Part shown: in pieces, positions 6,338 through 14,669 of the stretch
Layout: each line of letters opens with the position of its first letter
Numbering within the stretch: position 1 is the stretch's first letter
NCBI GenBank assembly: GCA_937895955.1
Contig: CALAZI010000172.1
Coordinates: forward strand, 1-39,216
From: an uncultured Alphaproteobacteria bacterium
GTDB lineage: Bacteria > Pseudomonadota > Alphaproteobacteria > Caulobacterales > Parvularculaceae
Direction of reading: 5' to 3'
DNA: 39,216 bases
Notes under the pieces: generated by a model
What the model was told of the DNA's origin: nothing
Seen by the model: only the letters and a program-made list of their open reading frames with translations
Databases searched by the model: none
Translations under genes and position numbers: made by a program

Positions 6338-8470
6338 TTAACCGCCGCGCGCGTAGAGATCGTCGAGATCGCCAAGGCTCGCCGCCGCGCCGCCGTAATC
6401 TTTCATAAAGAATTCAAGATAGCGGCGCGTCAGGTCGAACGCCGCGTCGACGCGCGCGGCATCCGGCGCGTAGGCGTTGCCCCCCGGCGTCAATGTCGTT
6501 GAGTGAAGCGAGAAGGTGAGCGCGGATGCGCCGCTTTTCACGAGATGCCGCGTCAGCGCGACGAGATCATCGAAGCGTGTGTTTTCACAGGAAAGGCGCA
6601 TTGGCGCGGTGAGGGCCGCCGACGCCGATCGCGCGCCGGCCTTTTCCTGATCGAGAAAGAAGCGGCCGCCCTTGATCGCTCGCGCCCCGCTTACGGGGGT
6701 TACGAACACGCGGCCTTCCGGGGTTTCGATTTCATAGGGCGCATTGCTCATCATAGAAAAATCCGGCCCGCCGCCCGGCGAAAAATCAAACGCGACGGAC
6801 GGGCTGAAATCATGGTGAAGGCCGGCGGCGGCGATGGCGCGATAAGCCTTCGCGTTGACGCCGTAGCGCCCGGCGCGATGGGCGAGGGGCGCGAACCCGA
6901 ACGAGCGCACGAAGGTTTGCGACAGCGCTTTCAGTTTCGCGATCTGCGCGTCAAGCGGCAAATTGCATTGCCAGGAATAATAGGCGCTGTCATAGCCGCC
7001 GAGCGGCGGCGTGTTCCACTGGTGAGGATGAAGGCCGAGATCGGCGCGTCCCTGTTCGGCGAGCCGACGGAAAAAGCCGGCGTTCTCGGCGTCGGTCATC
7101 ACGGGATAGGTGAGGAAATAGATCGGCTTGACGCTGAATTCCTCAAGCAGCGATTGCAGGCGCTCAAGACCGTCGGGACGTTCGACGCGATAATCGCCGT
7201 GCGCAAAATGCGACCAGTCGAACGCTTCCTCCGTGTCGATCGTGAATATCAGTCGCGGCTTTTCCTTGCGCAGGCTGATCCGCGTCGTCCGGATCGGCGC
7301 CGTGCTCGCGCTGACAACGCGATCATAAAGCGCGCTGAGGGCGTCCGAGGTTTCGTCCCAGTCATGCGCTTCGGCATAACGGCGCACGGCGGCGCGATCG
7401 CTTGCGGTGAAAACGCTTTTCAGCGCTTGGGCGAAGACGTCCGGATCGCGAGTTTCAACGATGCGGCCGGCGTCCGGTGAACGTACGACTTCGGCGCACC
7501 CGCCGGCGTTTGACGCGACGACGGGCGCGCCGCAGGCCATCGCCTCAAGCAGCACGTTCGGCCAGCCCTCGCGGGAAGAGGCGAGCATGAGCGCGTCGGC
7601 GGCGTTGTAGATGTCGACAAGGCGTTCATGTTCCACGGCGCCGAAGAACTGAACGCGATCCGCGACGCCTTCAGCCTCGGCCAGCGCCTCAAGGCGCCTG
7701 CGTTCGGGGCCTTCGCCGGCGATGAGCAAGGTCGCGTCGGAAAGTTTCGCTATCGCGCGGATGGCGATGTCATGACCTTTGCGGTCTATAAGGGCCCCGA
7801 CAGAGGCGATGACGCGGCCGTTGAGCGCCATTCGTTTGCGGATCGCCGCGCGGTCGAGCGGCCGAAACTTTTCAAGATCGACGCCGTTGCGCATCACCGT
7901 GATTTTTTCCGCCGGCGCGCCGATCGCGATGAGGCCGTCTTTCAGCGCTTTTGCGACGGCGATGACGGCATCCGCCTTGAAGACGGCGTCAAGGATCATG
8001 GCGCGCTGGCGCGGAAAGCCGGCGAGTTGCGTCACGTCGCTGCCGCGCGCGGTCAATATGACCGGCTTGCCGAGCGCGCGCGCGGCGCGCACCGCCGCGA
8101 CGCCGTCCGGATAGAGATAATGCGCGTCGATGAGATCGAACTGATAGCCTTCGGCGAGAAGCGCGCGCGCCGCGCGCTCGAAAACGCGCGCAAGCGCTCC
8201 CGGCGCGTAGTTCATGCCGATTTTCGGCGGCAGAACATAGCGCGGATGGCGGATAGCGATGCCGTGGCGTTCTTCCGCCGCCGGCGCCGCCGCGAAGCGG
8301 GCGTAGCGGCCGAAAAGCGGCGCGGCGGAAGGAAACCAGGGAACCGGCGCGATGACCCGCGTCTCGCCGCCCGTGCGGCGACGCCAGGCGGCGAGGCGGT
8401 TTTCGACGAAAACGCCATGCGCGGGCATGGCCGCGTTCGGATAGAGGGTCGTGAAAGTCAAAAGCCGCAT
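6338..8470 (-). CDS. Fused glycosyltransferase family 4 and polysaccharide deacetylase
   Basis: A bifunctional protein of 710 residues. Residues 1-385 form a GT-B glycosyltransferase of family 4, with the N-terminal MRLLTFTTLYPN strand, the acceptor-side loop TARGSDVTQ, the nucleotide-sugar segment SVGALIDRKGHD, and the donor motif EGWPNVLLEAMACG with its two glutamates about eight residues apart. After a 15-residue linker, about 404-686 resembles a WalW-like polysaccharide deacetylase: FTIDTEEAFDW gives the first metal aspartate, LGLHPHQWNTPP the histidine pair, and TFSLHSTTL a late histidine. ATG 8470 fits this N-terminus, with AAGG upstream; GTG 8482 is an alternative. It is divergent from the exopolysaccharide operon and probably acts on the same polymer. 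The fusion itself is unusual. Confidence 0.88.
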   Translation of the reverse strand: MRLLTFTTLYPNAAMPAHGVFVENRLAAWRRRTGGETRVIAPVPWFPSAAPLFGRYARFAAAPAAEERHGIAIRHPRYVLPPKIGMNYAPGALARVFERAARALLAEGYQFDLIDAHYLYPDGVAAVRAARALGKPVILTARGSDVTQLAGFPRQRAMILDAVFKADAVIAVAKALKDGLIAIGAPAEKITVMRNGVDLEKFRPLDRAAIRKRMALNGRVIASVGALIDRKGHDIAIRAIAKLSDATLLIAGEGPERRRLEALAEAEGVADRVQFFGAVEHERLVDIYNAADALMLASSREGWPNVLLEAMACGAPVVASNAGGCAEVVRSPDAGRIVETRDPDVFAQALKSVFTASDRAAVRRYAEAHDWDETSDALSALYDRVVSASTAPIRTTRISLRKEKPRLIFTIDTEEAFDWSHFAHGDYRVERPDGLERLQSLLEEFSVKPIYFLTYPVMTDAENAGFFRRLAEQGRADLGLHPHQWNTPPLGGYDSAYYSWQCNLPLDAQIAKLKALSQTFVRSFGFAPLAHRAGRYGVNAKAYRAIAAAGLHHDFSPSVAFDFSPGGGPDFSMMSNAPYEIETPEGRVFVTPVSGARAIKGGRFFLDQEKAGARSASAALTAPMRLSCENTRFDDLVALTRHLVKSGASALTFSLHSTTLTPGGNAYAPDAARVDAAFDLTRRYLEFFMKDYGGAAASLGDLDDLYARGG

Positions 8471-8610
8471 CAGGCGCGTCACCCTTGGCCGTTTCGATCA
8501 GGCGCCGCCCCCGGATTGGGCTGATCCTATGCAAATGTCAGCATCGTTGCGGCGCGGATAGTCGGCGAGGCGATTCGCCTGCGACGATTGCGCTCTACGG
8601 CCCTCCGCCG

Positions 8611-8625
8611 TTAAGGATTCATTAG
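8611..8625 (+). promoter_or_regulatory. Degenerate CtrA-type site upstream of the exopolysaccharide operon
   Basis: TTAA at 8611-8614 and TTAG at 8622-8625 are separated by exactly seven bases, one mismatch from the CtrA consensus. It lies 80-94 bases upstream of the chosen start of the first gene, nearly the same distance as the box ahead of fliO. The mismatch makes this only a candidate. Confidence 0.35.
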
Positions 8626-8680
8626 GCGCGTTTTTCGCTTGCCAAGTCTGTCAGAGCGTTTTTTCGGCGCTTTTTGGGCC

Positions 8681-8693
8681 TTGCGAGTCGCAA
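8681..8693. promoter_or_regulatory. Short perfect palindrome before the first exopolysaccharide gene
   Basis: TTGCGA and TCGCAA flank one central base, giving a perfect 6-1-6 palindrome that ends 11 bases before ATG 8705. It could be a repressor operator or could fold over the translation start. No factor is assigned. Confidence 0.3.
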
Positions 8694-8704
8694 AGCGATA
8701 CAGA

Positions 8705-9472
8705 ATGTCTGTTTGGTGGTCTGAAGTGTCCGGCGTTCAGTCGCGCGATTTAACCATGCGAATCGCGGCGGGCGCCGGCGCGGCGTTTCCGCCGCCGCCG
8801 GTTTTGACCCCGGAGATCGTCGGACGGTCCGCCGATCGCCCGGCGAATGACAATCACATCATCGCCGCCCCCGTTTCGATGCTTGGCGCTCACGGGGCGT
8901 TCAAGCGCGTTTTCGATATCGCCGCGGCGATCGCCCTTCTGATTTTCTCCGCGCCTGTTCTCCTGATCGTCGCGCTCGCCATCCGTCTCGATTCGGCGGG
9001 GCCGGTTCTTTACCGCCAGCGGCGGATCGGCCTTCACGGCAGGGAGTTTGAGATTTTCAAGTTCCGTTCGATGCGGCAGGACGCCGAACGCGACGGCGTC
9101 AGATGGGCGAGCGAGCATGACGACCGCATCACGCGGGTCGGTCGCTTCATCCGCCGCACGCGCATCGACGAGATTCCGCAGGCGATCAACATCCTGCGCG
9201 GCGAAATGAGCTTCGTCGGCCCGCGACCGGAACGGCCGGAATTCGTCGGAATCCTTGAACGGGAAATCCCGCATTATCACGACCGTCACGCCGTCAAGCC
9301 GGGCATCACCGGCTGGGCGCAGGTCAAGCATTGCTACACGGCGTCCGTCGACGGCGCGCGCGACAAGCTTGTCTACGATCTTTTCTACATCAAGAATTAT
9401 TCGCCGCTGCTTGACGGCCTGATCGTCCTCTTGACGGTGCGGGTCGCATTCATGGGCATTGGAAGCCGGTGA
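8705..9472 (+). CDS. Initiating sugar transferase for exopolysaccharide synthesis
   Basis: A bacterial sugar transferase (WbaP/EpsL catalytic domain, PF02397) that transfers a sugar-1-phosphate to undecaprenyl phosphate at the inner face of the membrane to start repeat-unit synthesis. After a variable N-terminus of about 65 residues, one hydrophobic anchor appears at about 70-95 following KRVFDI. The catalytic domain follows with FEIFKFRSM, RTRIDEIPQ, MSFVGPRPERPEF and KPGITGWAQV. It lacks the extra membrane helices of full-length WbaP. The start is uncertain: ATG 8705 is chosen, with TTG 8639 and ATG 8756 as in-frame alternatives and no strong ribosome site for any. It is the first gene of the operon and overlaps the next in GTGA. 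Confidence 0.9.
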   Translation: MSVWWSEVSGVQSRDLTMRIAAGAGAAFPPPPVLTPEIVGRSADRPANDNHIIAAPVSMLGAHGAFKRVFDIAAAIALLIFSAPVLLIVALAIRLDSAGPVLYRQRRIGLHGREFEIFKFRSMRQDAERDGVRWASEHDDRITRVGRFIRRTRIDEIPQAINILRGEMSFVGPRPERPEFVGILEREIPHYHDRHAVKPGITGWAQVKHCYTASVDGARDKLVYDLFYIKNYSPLLDGLIVLLTVRVAFMGIGSR

Positions 9473-11394
9473 GGCGCGCGCGCGGAAAGAGGCTTTCTCC
9501 CTTGCAAAAGATCAGGATCGGCCGCGCTATGCTGCTGGCGCTCGGATGCGTTCTCGCGCTCGGCGCCGGCGCGATTGTCTATTTCGCAGCCAACGACATT
9601 TCCGTAAGCGACGGCGATCCGGTCAGCCCCGCCAAGGCGCGTGCGATCGGCGCGCGCTGGCGTCTCGTCAAATCCGATGCGCTGGCGCTGCGATACGCCG
9701 AAGCCCTTGCGGCGGCCGGCCTTTATGACGAATTGCTGAAAGAACTGCGTGATGGCGGGTTGCTCGCCGCCGATGAGCGCGCGCGATTGCTGTTTGCAAG
9801 CGAAGCCATGCTGCGCCAGCGTCGCTATGACGATGCGAATGAGACAGCCCGCCGCGACGGCGATGATCCGTGGTTTTCTTTTATTCGCGCTCGCGCGCAT
9901 TATGCGCTGACGCCGGACGCCAAGGCGGTGTTTGACGATCTCCAGGACGCCTTGCGCGGGCCTGACGCGCTGGCCGCTGAAGCGTGGCTGTTTCGCGCGC
10001 GCCTTGCGCTCGACGTCAACGATTTTGAGACGGCGGCGGCTGCGGGCCGACGCGCGCGTGAGGCGGGCGCGGGCGAGCGGCATGTTAATGCTGTCGCGAT
10101 TGAGAGCCTTATTCGAACCGGCGAGGAAGCCGCCGCCGCGCGTCTTCTCGCCGAGCGCAATCGTCAAAAGCGCGCCGATGATGCGGATGCGCGTCTCGCG
10201 GCGATGATCAGCCTGCGGCAGGGCGATGCGCGCGCCGCCGCGCGCCGGCTCGCCGCCGCGGGCGGCAAAGACGGCCCGAACGATCTTCTCGCCGCTCTTG
10301 CGAAATGGCGCGCCGGCGATATCGCGCAGGCCTATGCGCAGGCCGAGCGCGAACTCATCCTCGCGCCGCAAAACTGGATGGCGCTTGATCTCCTGGCGGC
10401 GATTGCGCGCGATATGGGCAAGGGCGAGGAGGCCGATCGGCTGATCGAACGGCTGGCCGCATCTCGCCCGGGGCTGGCGACAGTGCGGAGGCTGCGGCTG
10501 CAAACCGATCCGGACGCGGCCTATGCGGCGCTGGCGACGCTTTCCGGTGCGAGCGATATTTCCGGCGTTGGCGCGGCGCTGCTCGGTGCAGACGCCGACC
10601 TTCCCGAGGCGTTGCGCGAGGCGACGCAGGGCGAACGCGCTTTGATCGCGCTCGCCGCGGCGCTGGCGGCGAATGAGGTGAAAGCGATCGACCCCGACAG
10701 CGTAAGCGCCGGCGGCGCGGTTGATCCGATCGTCCTGACTTTTGGCGGGGCTGGATATGAAGCGCTCGGCGAGTGGGCGAAGGCCGATGAGATGTATGTG
10801 CGCGCCAGCGTCGTCGCGCCGGATTTTTTCAGGCCGGTGATGAACGCGGCCGACCTCGCGCGGAGACGGGGCGCTAACAGCCGAGCGATAAAACTGTTGA
10901 GCAGGTTCGCCGAGGCGCATCCCGACCATGTCGAGGCGCGGCTGGCGCTCGCGCGCGCCTATGAGGCGGCGGCCGATTTTAACGCCGCCGCCGACGCCTA
11001 TGCGCGCATCGCGCCTGAAATCCTGTTCGCTTCGCCTGAAGCGGCGCGCGCCTATGCTGCGGCGGCGACGCAAGCCGGGCGCACCGCGCGCGAGGCCATG
11101 CTGATCGCCGCCGCTGCAGGCGCAACGGATGCGAAAATTCTCGGCGAGACGCTTTTCATCGCCGGCGATGATGAAGGCGCGGCGGCGGCGCTCAGAAAAG
11201 CGCTGATCGCCGATCCGGCAAATCAGGAAATTGCGCGCCGCTATGTCGAGGCGATGACGCGGCTCGGGCGCGGCGATGACGCGCAATCGCTGCTCAAGGC
11301 GATCAAAAATCAGGCGTCCGCCGGCGCGGCTGTGGAAGAATCTGGCGCGGATAAGAACGAAAACGCCCGAAACAAGGTTAAAAATCAGCCATAA
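9469..11394 (+). CDS. Membrane-anchored TPR protein of the exopolysaccharide operon
   Basis: A 641-residue Ala-rich protein with one membrane segment at about 19-41 and a long helical repeat domain exposed outside the cytoplasm. TPR-like units are clearest at about 280-345 and 430-610, for example AEAHPDHVEARLALARAY and ALIADPANQEIARRYVEAM. It occupies the place of PrsT-like TPR proteins in XrtA/PEP-CTERM exopolysaccharide loci and probably scaffolds the export machinery. The GTG start overlaps the preceding stop in GTGA. A gap of 120 bases follows. Confidence 0.8.
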   Translation: MRRARGKRLSPLQKIRIGRAMLLALGCVLALGAGAIVYFAANDISVSDGDPVSPAKARAIGARWRLVKSDALALRYAEALAAAGLYDELLKELRDGGLLAADERARLLFASEAMLRQRRYDDANETARRDGDDPWFSFIRARAHYALTPDAKAVFDDLQDALRGPDALAAEAWLFRARLALDVNDFETAAAAGRRAREAGAGERHVNAVAIESLIRTGEEAAAARLLAERNRQKRADDADARLAAMISLRQGDARAAARRLAAAGGKDGPNDLLAALAKWRAGDIAQAYAQAERELILAPQNWMALDLLAAIARDMGKGEEADRLIERLAASRPGLATVRRLRLQTDPDAAYAALATLSGASDISGVGAALLGADADLPEALREATQGERALIALAAALAANEVKAIDPDSVSAGGAVDPIVLTFGGAGYEALGEWAKADEMYVRASVVAPDFFRPVMNAADLARRRGANSRAIKLLSRFAEAHPDHVEARLALARAYEAAADFNAAADAYARIAPEILFASPEAARAYAAAATQAGRTAREAMLIAAAAGATDAKILGETLFIAGDDEGAAAALRKALIADPANQEIARRYVEAMTRLGRGDDAQSLLKAIKNQASAGAAVEESGADKNENARNKVKNQP

Positions 11395-11458
11395 GACGCC
11401 CTGATTCGACAGGGCCGCCATGGCAAAGAAATTGCTGGACGTTTAGGGTAACGGCGAT

Positions 11459-11479
11459 TCGCGGCCCATTCCGCCGCGA
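11459..11479 (+). other. Hairpin in the 120-base gap before the export lipoprotein gene
   Basis: TCGCGGC at 11459-11465 pairs perfectly with GCCGCGA at 11473-11479 around a seven-base loop. No U-tract follows, so it is not a standard terminator. The gap may hold a secondary promoter, but I cannot identify one convincingly. Confidence 0.3.
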
Positions 11480-11514
11480 GCGGACCCGATCGATCAGAAA
11501 CGAGGTTAAAACCG

Positions 11515-12144
11515 ATGTTCTTCCGCACACTCGCCGCCGCCGCCGCTGCGGTCATTCTCGCCGCCTGTTCGTCCGGCCTGCCCGGCGCAGGCTCGCTCAG
11601 CTCAGCGCCCGAGTCGTCAATTGCGTCGGTTGCGCCGTCGCCCGATTATCTGATCGGGCCGCTCGACCAGCTTGAAGTCTTCGTCTGGCGCGCGCCGGAA
11701 CTGTCGACGAAAGTCACCGTGCGTCCTGATGGGCGCATCTCGACGCCGCTGGTTGAAGACATGGTCGCGGCCGGCAAGACGCCGACGCAGCTTGCGACCG
11801 ATCTTGAAAGATCGCTCGGCCAGTATGTGAAATCGCCGCAGGTTTCCGTCATCGTCTCGAATTTCCAGTCGACCTTCGACCAGCAGGTCCGCGTCATCGG
11901 CGAGGCGCAAAAACCGATCGCGCTTCCTTATCAGTCAGGCATGACCGTCCTTGACGTGATGGTCGCCGTCGGCGGGCTCACGCAATTTGCAGCCGGCAAC
12001 AAGTCGGTTCTCATTCGCGGCACGGGCGAGGACCGCCAGTCCTATCGCCTGCGCCTCGACGATCTCCTTCGCAAAGGAAAAATCTCGGCGAACGTTCCGG
12101 TCTTGCCGGGCGACGTCATTCTGATCCCGGAGAGCTTCTTCTAG
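11515..12144 (+). CDS. Polysaccharide export lipoprotein (Wza/GumB type, XrtA system)
   Basis: A 209-residue outer-membrane export protein. The signal peptide ends in the lipobox LAAC with the lipidated cysteine at C18. The poly-export domain starts at about 43 with DYLIGPLDQLEVFVWRAPEL and runs to about 120. An SLBB domain follows (QQVRVIGEAQKPIALPYQSG onward). The short single-SLBB form is typical of PEP-CTERM/XrtA export proteins rather than full Wza. GAGG lies nine bases before the ATG. It probably forms the outer part of the secretion channel with the chain-length protein and barrel encoded downstream. Confidence 0.93.
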   Translation: MFFRTLAAAAAAVILAACSSGLPGAGSLSSAPESSIASVAPSPDYLIGPLDQLEVFVWRAPELSTKVTVRPDGRISTPLVEDMVAAGKTPTQLATDLERSLGQYVKSPQVSVIVSNFQSTFDQQVRVIGEAQKPIALPYQSGMTVLDVMVAVGGLTQFAAGNKSVLIRGTGEDRQSYRLRLDDLLRKGKISANVPVLPGDVILIPESFF

Positions 12145-12156
12145 GGATTGTCCCCG

Positions 12157-12182
12157 GGGGCCGCCGCGATGAGCGGCGCCCC
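12157..12182 (+). other. Strong intercistronic hairpin
   Basis: GGGGC (12157-12161) and GCCGC (12163-12167), with one bulged base, pair with GCGGC (1273 of the 12.1 kb block, i.e. 12173-12177) and GCCCC (12178-12182) around a GATGA loop. It sits 12 bases after the export gene stop and 23 bases before the chain-length gene. With no U-tract, it more likely tunes transcript stability or partial termination inside the operon. Confidence 0.45.
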
Positions 12183-12205
12183 TCTAATGTGCAGGTGTTT
12201 GGGGG

Positions 12206-13771
12206 ATGGTGCGTAGTTTTGAATTGGCCGATCTTCCCGCGCCCGCTATCCGCTACGGCGTCGGGTTGTGGCGGCGGCGCTGGACCGTCGCCGCTGTCGT
12301 GTGGGCCTCGACGCTGATCGGGTTTTTCGCCCTGTGGCTCATTCCCGACAAATATGAATCAAGCGCCGTCGTTTATGTGCAGACGGAATCGGTGCTCGAC
12401 CCCGTCATGAACGGCGTTACGGCGCGCCCCAATTACGAAAAGCGCGTCGAGGTCATGAAGCTGCAGCTTCTGACGCGGCCGAATGTCGAGGAAATCATCT
12501 ATCGCGCCGGTCTCGACAAGGAGGTGACGGCGACGAACCCGCGCGAGAAGCGCGCGCAGATGGAAAAGCTCATCGACTGGGTGGCTGGCGAGATCAAGAT
12601 CGCCAGCCCCCAGGAAATGTATTTCAACATCGACTACAAGAACTCCGATCCGGCGATCGCGCGCAATGTCGTCGACGCCGCTCTCAATCTCCTGATCGAA
12701 CAGGATCTCGGCGCTTCGATTTCCGAGAACGAAGAGGCGAGGAAACGCCTTGACGCCGAAATCGCCGCTTTCGACGAAAGACTGACCGCAAAGGAGCGGG
12801 AAGTGGCGGCCTTCCGCCGCGCGCATGCGGAAGAGCTGGCGCTTGTTGAAGGAAATGATCGGCGTCGCGATTTGATGGAAGCCGACCTTTCGCGCGTCAC
12901 CGACGAACTCGCTTTCGCCGAACGGCGCGTGCAGACGCTTCGAAATCAACTGGCGTCCGCGCAGTCGACATCGTCGAACGTCGAGCTTGAAAAGCTGCTG
13001 GTCGAACTCGCTGCGCTGAGAAGCCAATATCAGGAGAATTATCCCGACATTCAGGCGGTGAAGGCGCGTATCGAGCAATTGCAAGCGGCGGGCGCGAATG
13101 CGCGCCCCTCCGATCCGGAATATCGGCGCATTTCGGCGGACCTTCGCGCGGCGCAGGATGTCGTCGCCGGTCTCGCCGACCGGCAAAAGCGTTTGCGCTC
13201 CGACCTTGACGTTCTGGCGGTGACGATCGGCCAGGCGCCGCGCGTCGTCGCCGATCTCCAGCGCATCGAACGCGACTATGAACAAACCCGCAAAAACTAT
13301 GAGGAACTGATCGAGCGTCGCGACCGGCTTTCGATCACCGCCAATCTCGGCGCGGGGACGCAGGGCGTCGCCTACAAGATATTCGAACACCCCGAGACAT
13401 CGCTCATCCCGGCCGCGCAGAATTTCAGGATCATCCTGATCGCGCTTGTCCTTCTCGGCTCTGTCGGCGCAGGGCTCGCCGCGGCGTTTGTGCTCACCTG
13501 GATCCAGAAAAGCTTTTCGCAGACGGAAGAATTGAAATCCGCTTTCGGCCTGCCGGTCCTCGGCGCCTTGAGCGAGGTGAAGTCCGAAGCGGTTCTTCTT
13601 GCCAGAAAGCGCGACGGGTTGCGCCTTGCGCTTGCCAGCGTCGCGCTCGCCGGCGTGACGGCGTTCTACGTTTATTGGGAAGTGATGCGCCTGCCGTCCG
13701 TGGAGATAGGCGGCGATGCGACGGCGTTTCTCGCCGACGAAATCGCGGACGCTGCGGCGACGGCGCGATAG
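12206..13771 (+). CDS. Chain-length determinant protein (Wzz/GumC type, XrtA system)
   Basis: A 521-residue polysaccharide co-polymerase of the inner membrane that controls chain length and links synthesis to export. A first membrane segment lies at about 28-47. A long periplasmic region follows, with the Wzz fold at about 50-165, extended coiled coil from about 170 to 385, and the family segment DYEQTRKNYEELIERR. A second membrane segment lies at about 410-433 after the PETSLIPAAQN motif, and a third hydrophobic stretch at about 470-487. There is no fused kinase domain; the kinase is the next gene. AGGTG and GGGGG lie before the ATG. Confidence 0.92.
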   Translation: MVRSFELADLPAPAIRYGVGLWRRRWTVAAVVWASTLIGFFALWLIPDKYESSAVVYVQTESVLDPVMNGVTARPNYEKRVEVMKLQLLTRPNVEEIIYRAGLDKEVTATNPREKRAQMEKLIDWVAGEIKIASPQEMYFNIDYKNSDPAIARNVVDAALNLLIEQDLGASISENEEARKRLDAEIAAFDERLTAKEREVAAFRRAHAEELALVEGNDRRRDLMEADLSRVTDELAFAERRVQTLRNQLASAQSTSSNVELEKLLVELAALRSQYQENYPDIQAVKARIEQLQAAGANARPSDPEYRRISADLRAAQDVVAGLADRQKRLRSDLDVLAVTIGQAPRVVADLQRIERDYEQTRKNYEELIERRDRLSITANLGAGTQGVAYKIFEHPETSLIPAAQNFRIILIALVLLGSVGAGLAAAFVLTWIQKSFSQTEELKSAFGLPVLGALSEVKSEAVLLARKRDGLRLALASVALAGVTAFYVYWEVMRLPSVEIGGDATAFLADEIADAAATAR

Positions 13772-13780
13772 GAGCGAGTT

Positions 13781-14665
13781 ATGGGGCTCATTGACAAAGC
13801 GATCGGCGCTGCGGCGGACGCGACTATCGGCGCGAGAAAAATCGTCGCGATCGAGGGCGTTCCCGAGTTCGCCATTGATTTCGACGCCTTGCGCGCGAAA
13901 GGCGTTTACACTGAAGCCGCGCGCGAAGACGCTCAGGCGTTTGAACTGCGCGCGATCAAGCGCCGGCTCCTGCGGCGTCTCGGCTTTATGCGGCGGGCCG
14001 GTCGCGATCGGCGCCTGATCGGCGCCGCGGGCCGCAATCGCAATCTCATCCTGGTGACGTCGACCCGGCCGGGCGAGGGAAAATCCTTCGCCGCGGTCAA
14101 CCTCGCCATGAGTCTCGCGCTCGAAGAACGGATCCCGGTTTTTCTCATTGACGGCGATCCTGCGCGCCCGCGTCTCAGGTCCTATTTCGGGCTGGCGGAG
14201 GGGCCGGGACTGACCGACCTTATTCGAGAGCCCTCGGCCTCGCTCGCTTCTGTCGCGCGCAAAGCCTCGGGTCTCTCTCTCACCCTCATCGGCGAGGGCG
14301 GTCCCGTTCCGGATGCGACCGGTCTGTTCGGGTCGATCGAGGCGAACCGGGTTTTCGCAAGCCTTTCAGCCCTTTGCCCGGACGGCGTGATCATTGTTGA
14401 TTCGCCGCCGATGCTGGCGACGACCGAGACGCTTGCGCTCGCCCGCCACGCCGACGAGGTTGTTTTTGTGGTTGAGGCCGATTCGACCGCGCAGCCGGCG
14501 GTGGCGGCCGCGCTCGATGAGCTTCTCGATCTCAATCCCAATGTCAGCCTTTTGCTGAATCGGTGTCTAGTTCCGGCCGGCGGTTCGCACTATGCGGCCT
14601 ATGAGTATTATGAGAAACGCTATGACGGGGACGGTCTCGACGCCGAGACCCGGGACAGGGGATGA
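13781..14665 (+). CDS. CpsD/Wzc-type tyrosine kinase (XrtA system)
   Basis: A 294-residue bacterial tyrosine autokinase that works with the chain-length protein to control polymer export. After an N-terminal region of about 85 residues, the P-loop fold carries Walker A RPGEGKS near residue 98 and Walker B VIIVDSPP near 206. The Walker A' motif is LIDGDPARPRL, which departs from the usual D-x-D-L-R-R-P at two positions. The C-terminus ends in a tyrosine cluster, YAAYEYYEKRY, the expected autophosphorylation site. GGAG lies seven bases upstream of the ATG, immediately after the previous stop. Confidence 0.9.
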   Translation: MGLIDKAIGAAADATIGARKIVAIEGVPEFAIDFDALRAKGVYTEAAREDAQAFELRAIKRRLLRRLGFMRRAGRDRRLIGAAGRNRNLILVTSTRPGEGKSFAAVNLAMSLALEERIPVFLIDGDPARPRLRSYFGLAEGPGLTDLIREPSASLASVARKASGLSLTLIGEGGPVPDATGLFGSIEANRVFASLSALCPDGVIIVDSPPMLATTETLALARHADEVVFVVEADSTAQPAVAAALDELLDLNPNVSLLLNRCLVPAGGSHYAAYEYYEKRYDGDGLDAETRDRG

Positions 14666-14669
14666 ATCG

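Noticed and set aside
9397..11421. A 674-codon open frame on the minus strand
   Set aside because: It lies antisense to the TPR protein and sugar transferase, is Arg-rich with no domain signature, and is a typical high-GC shadow.
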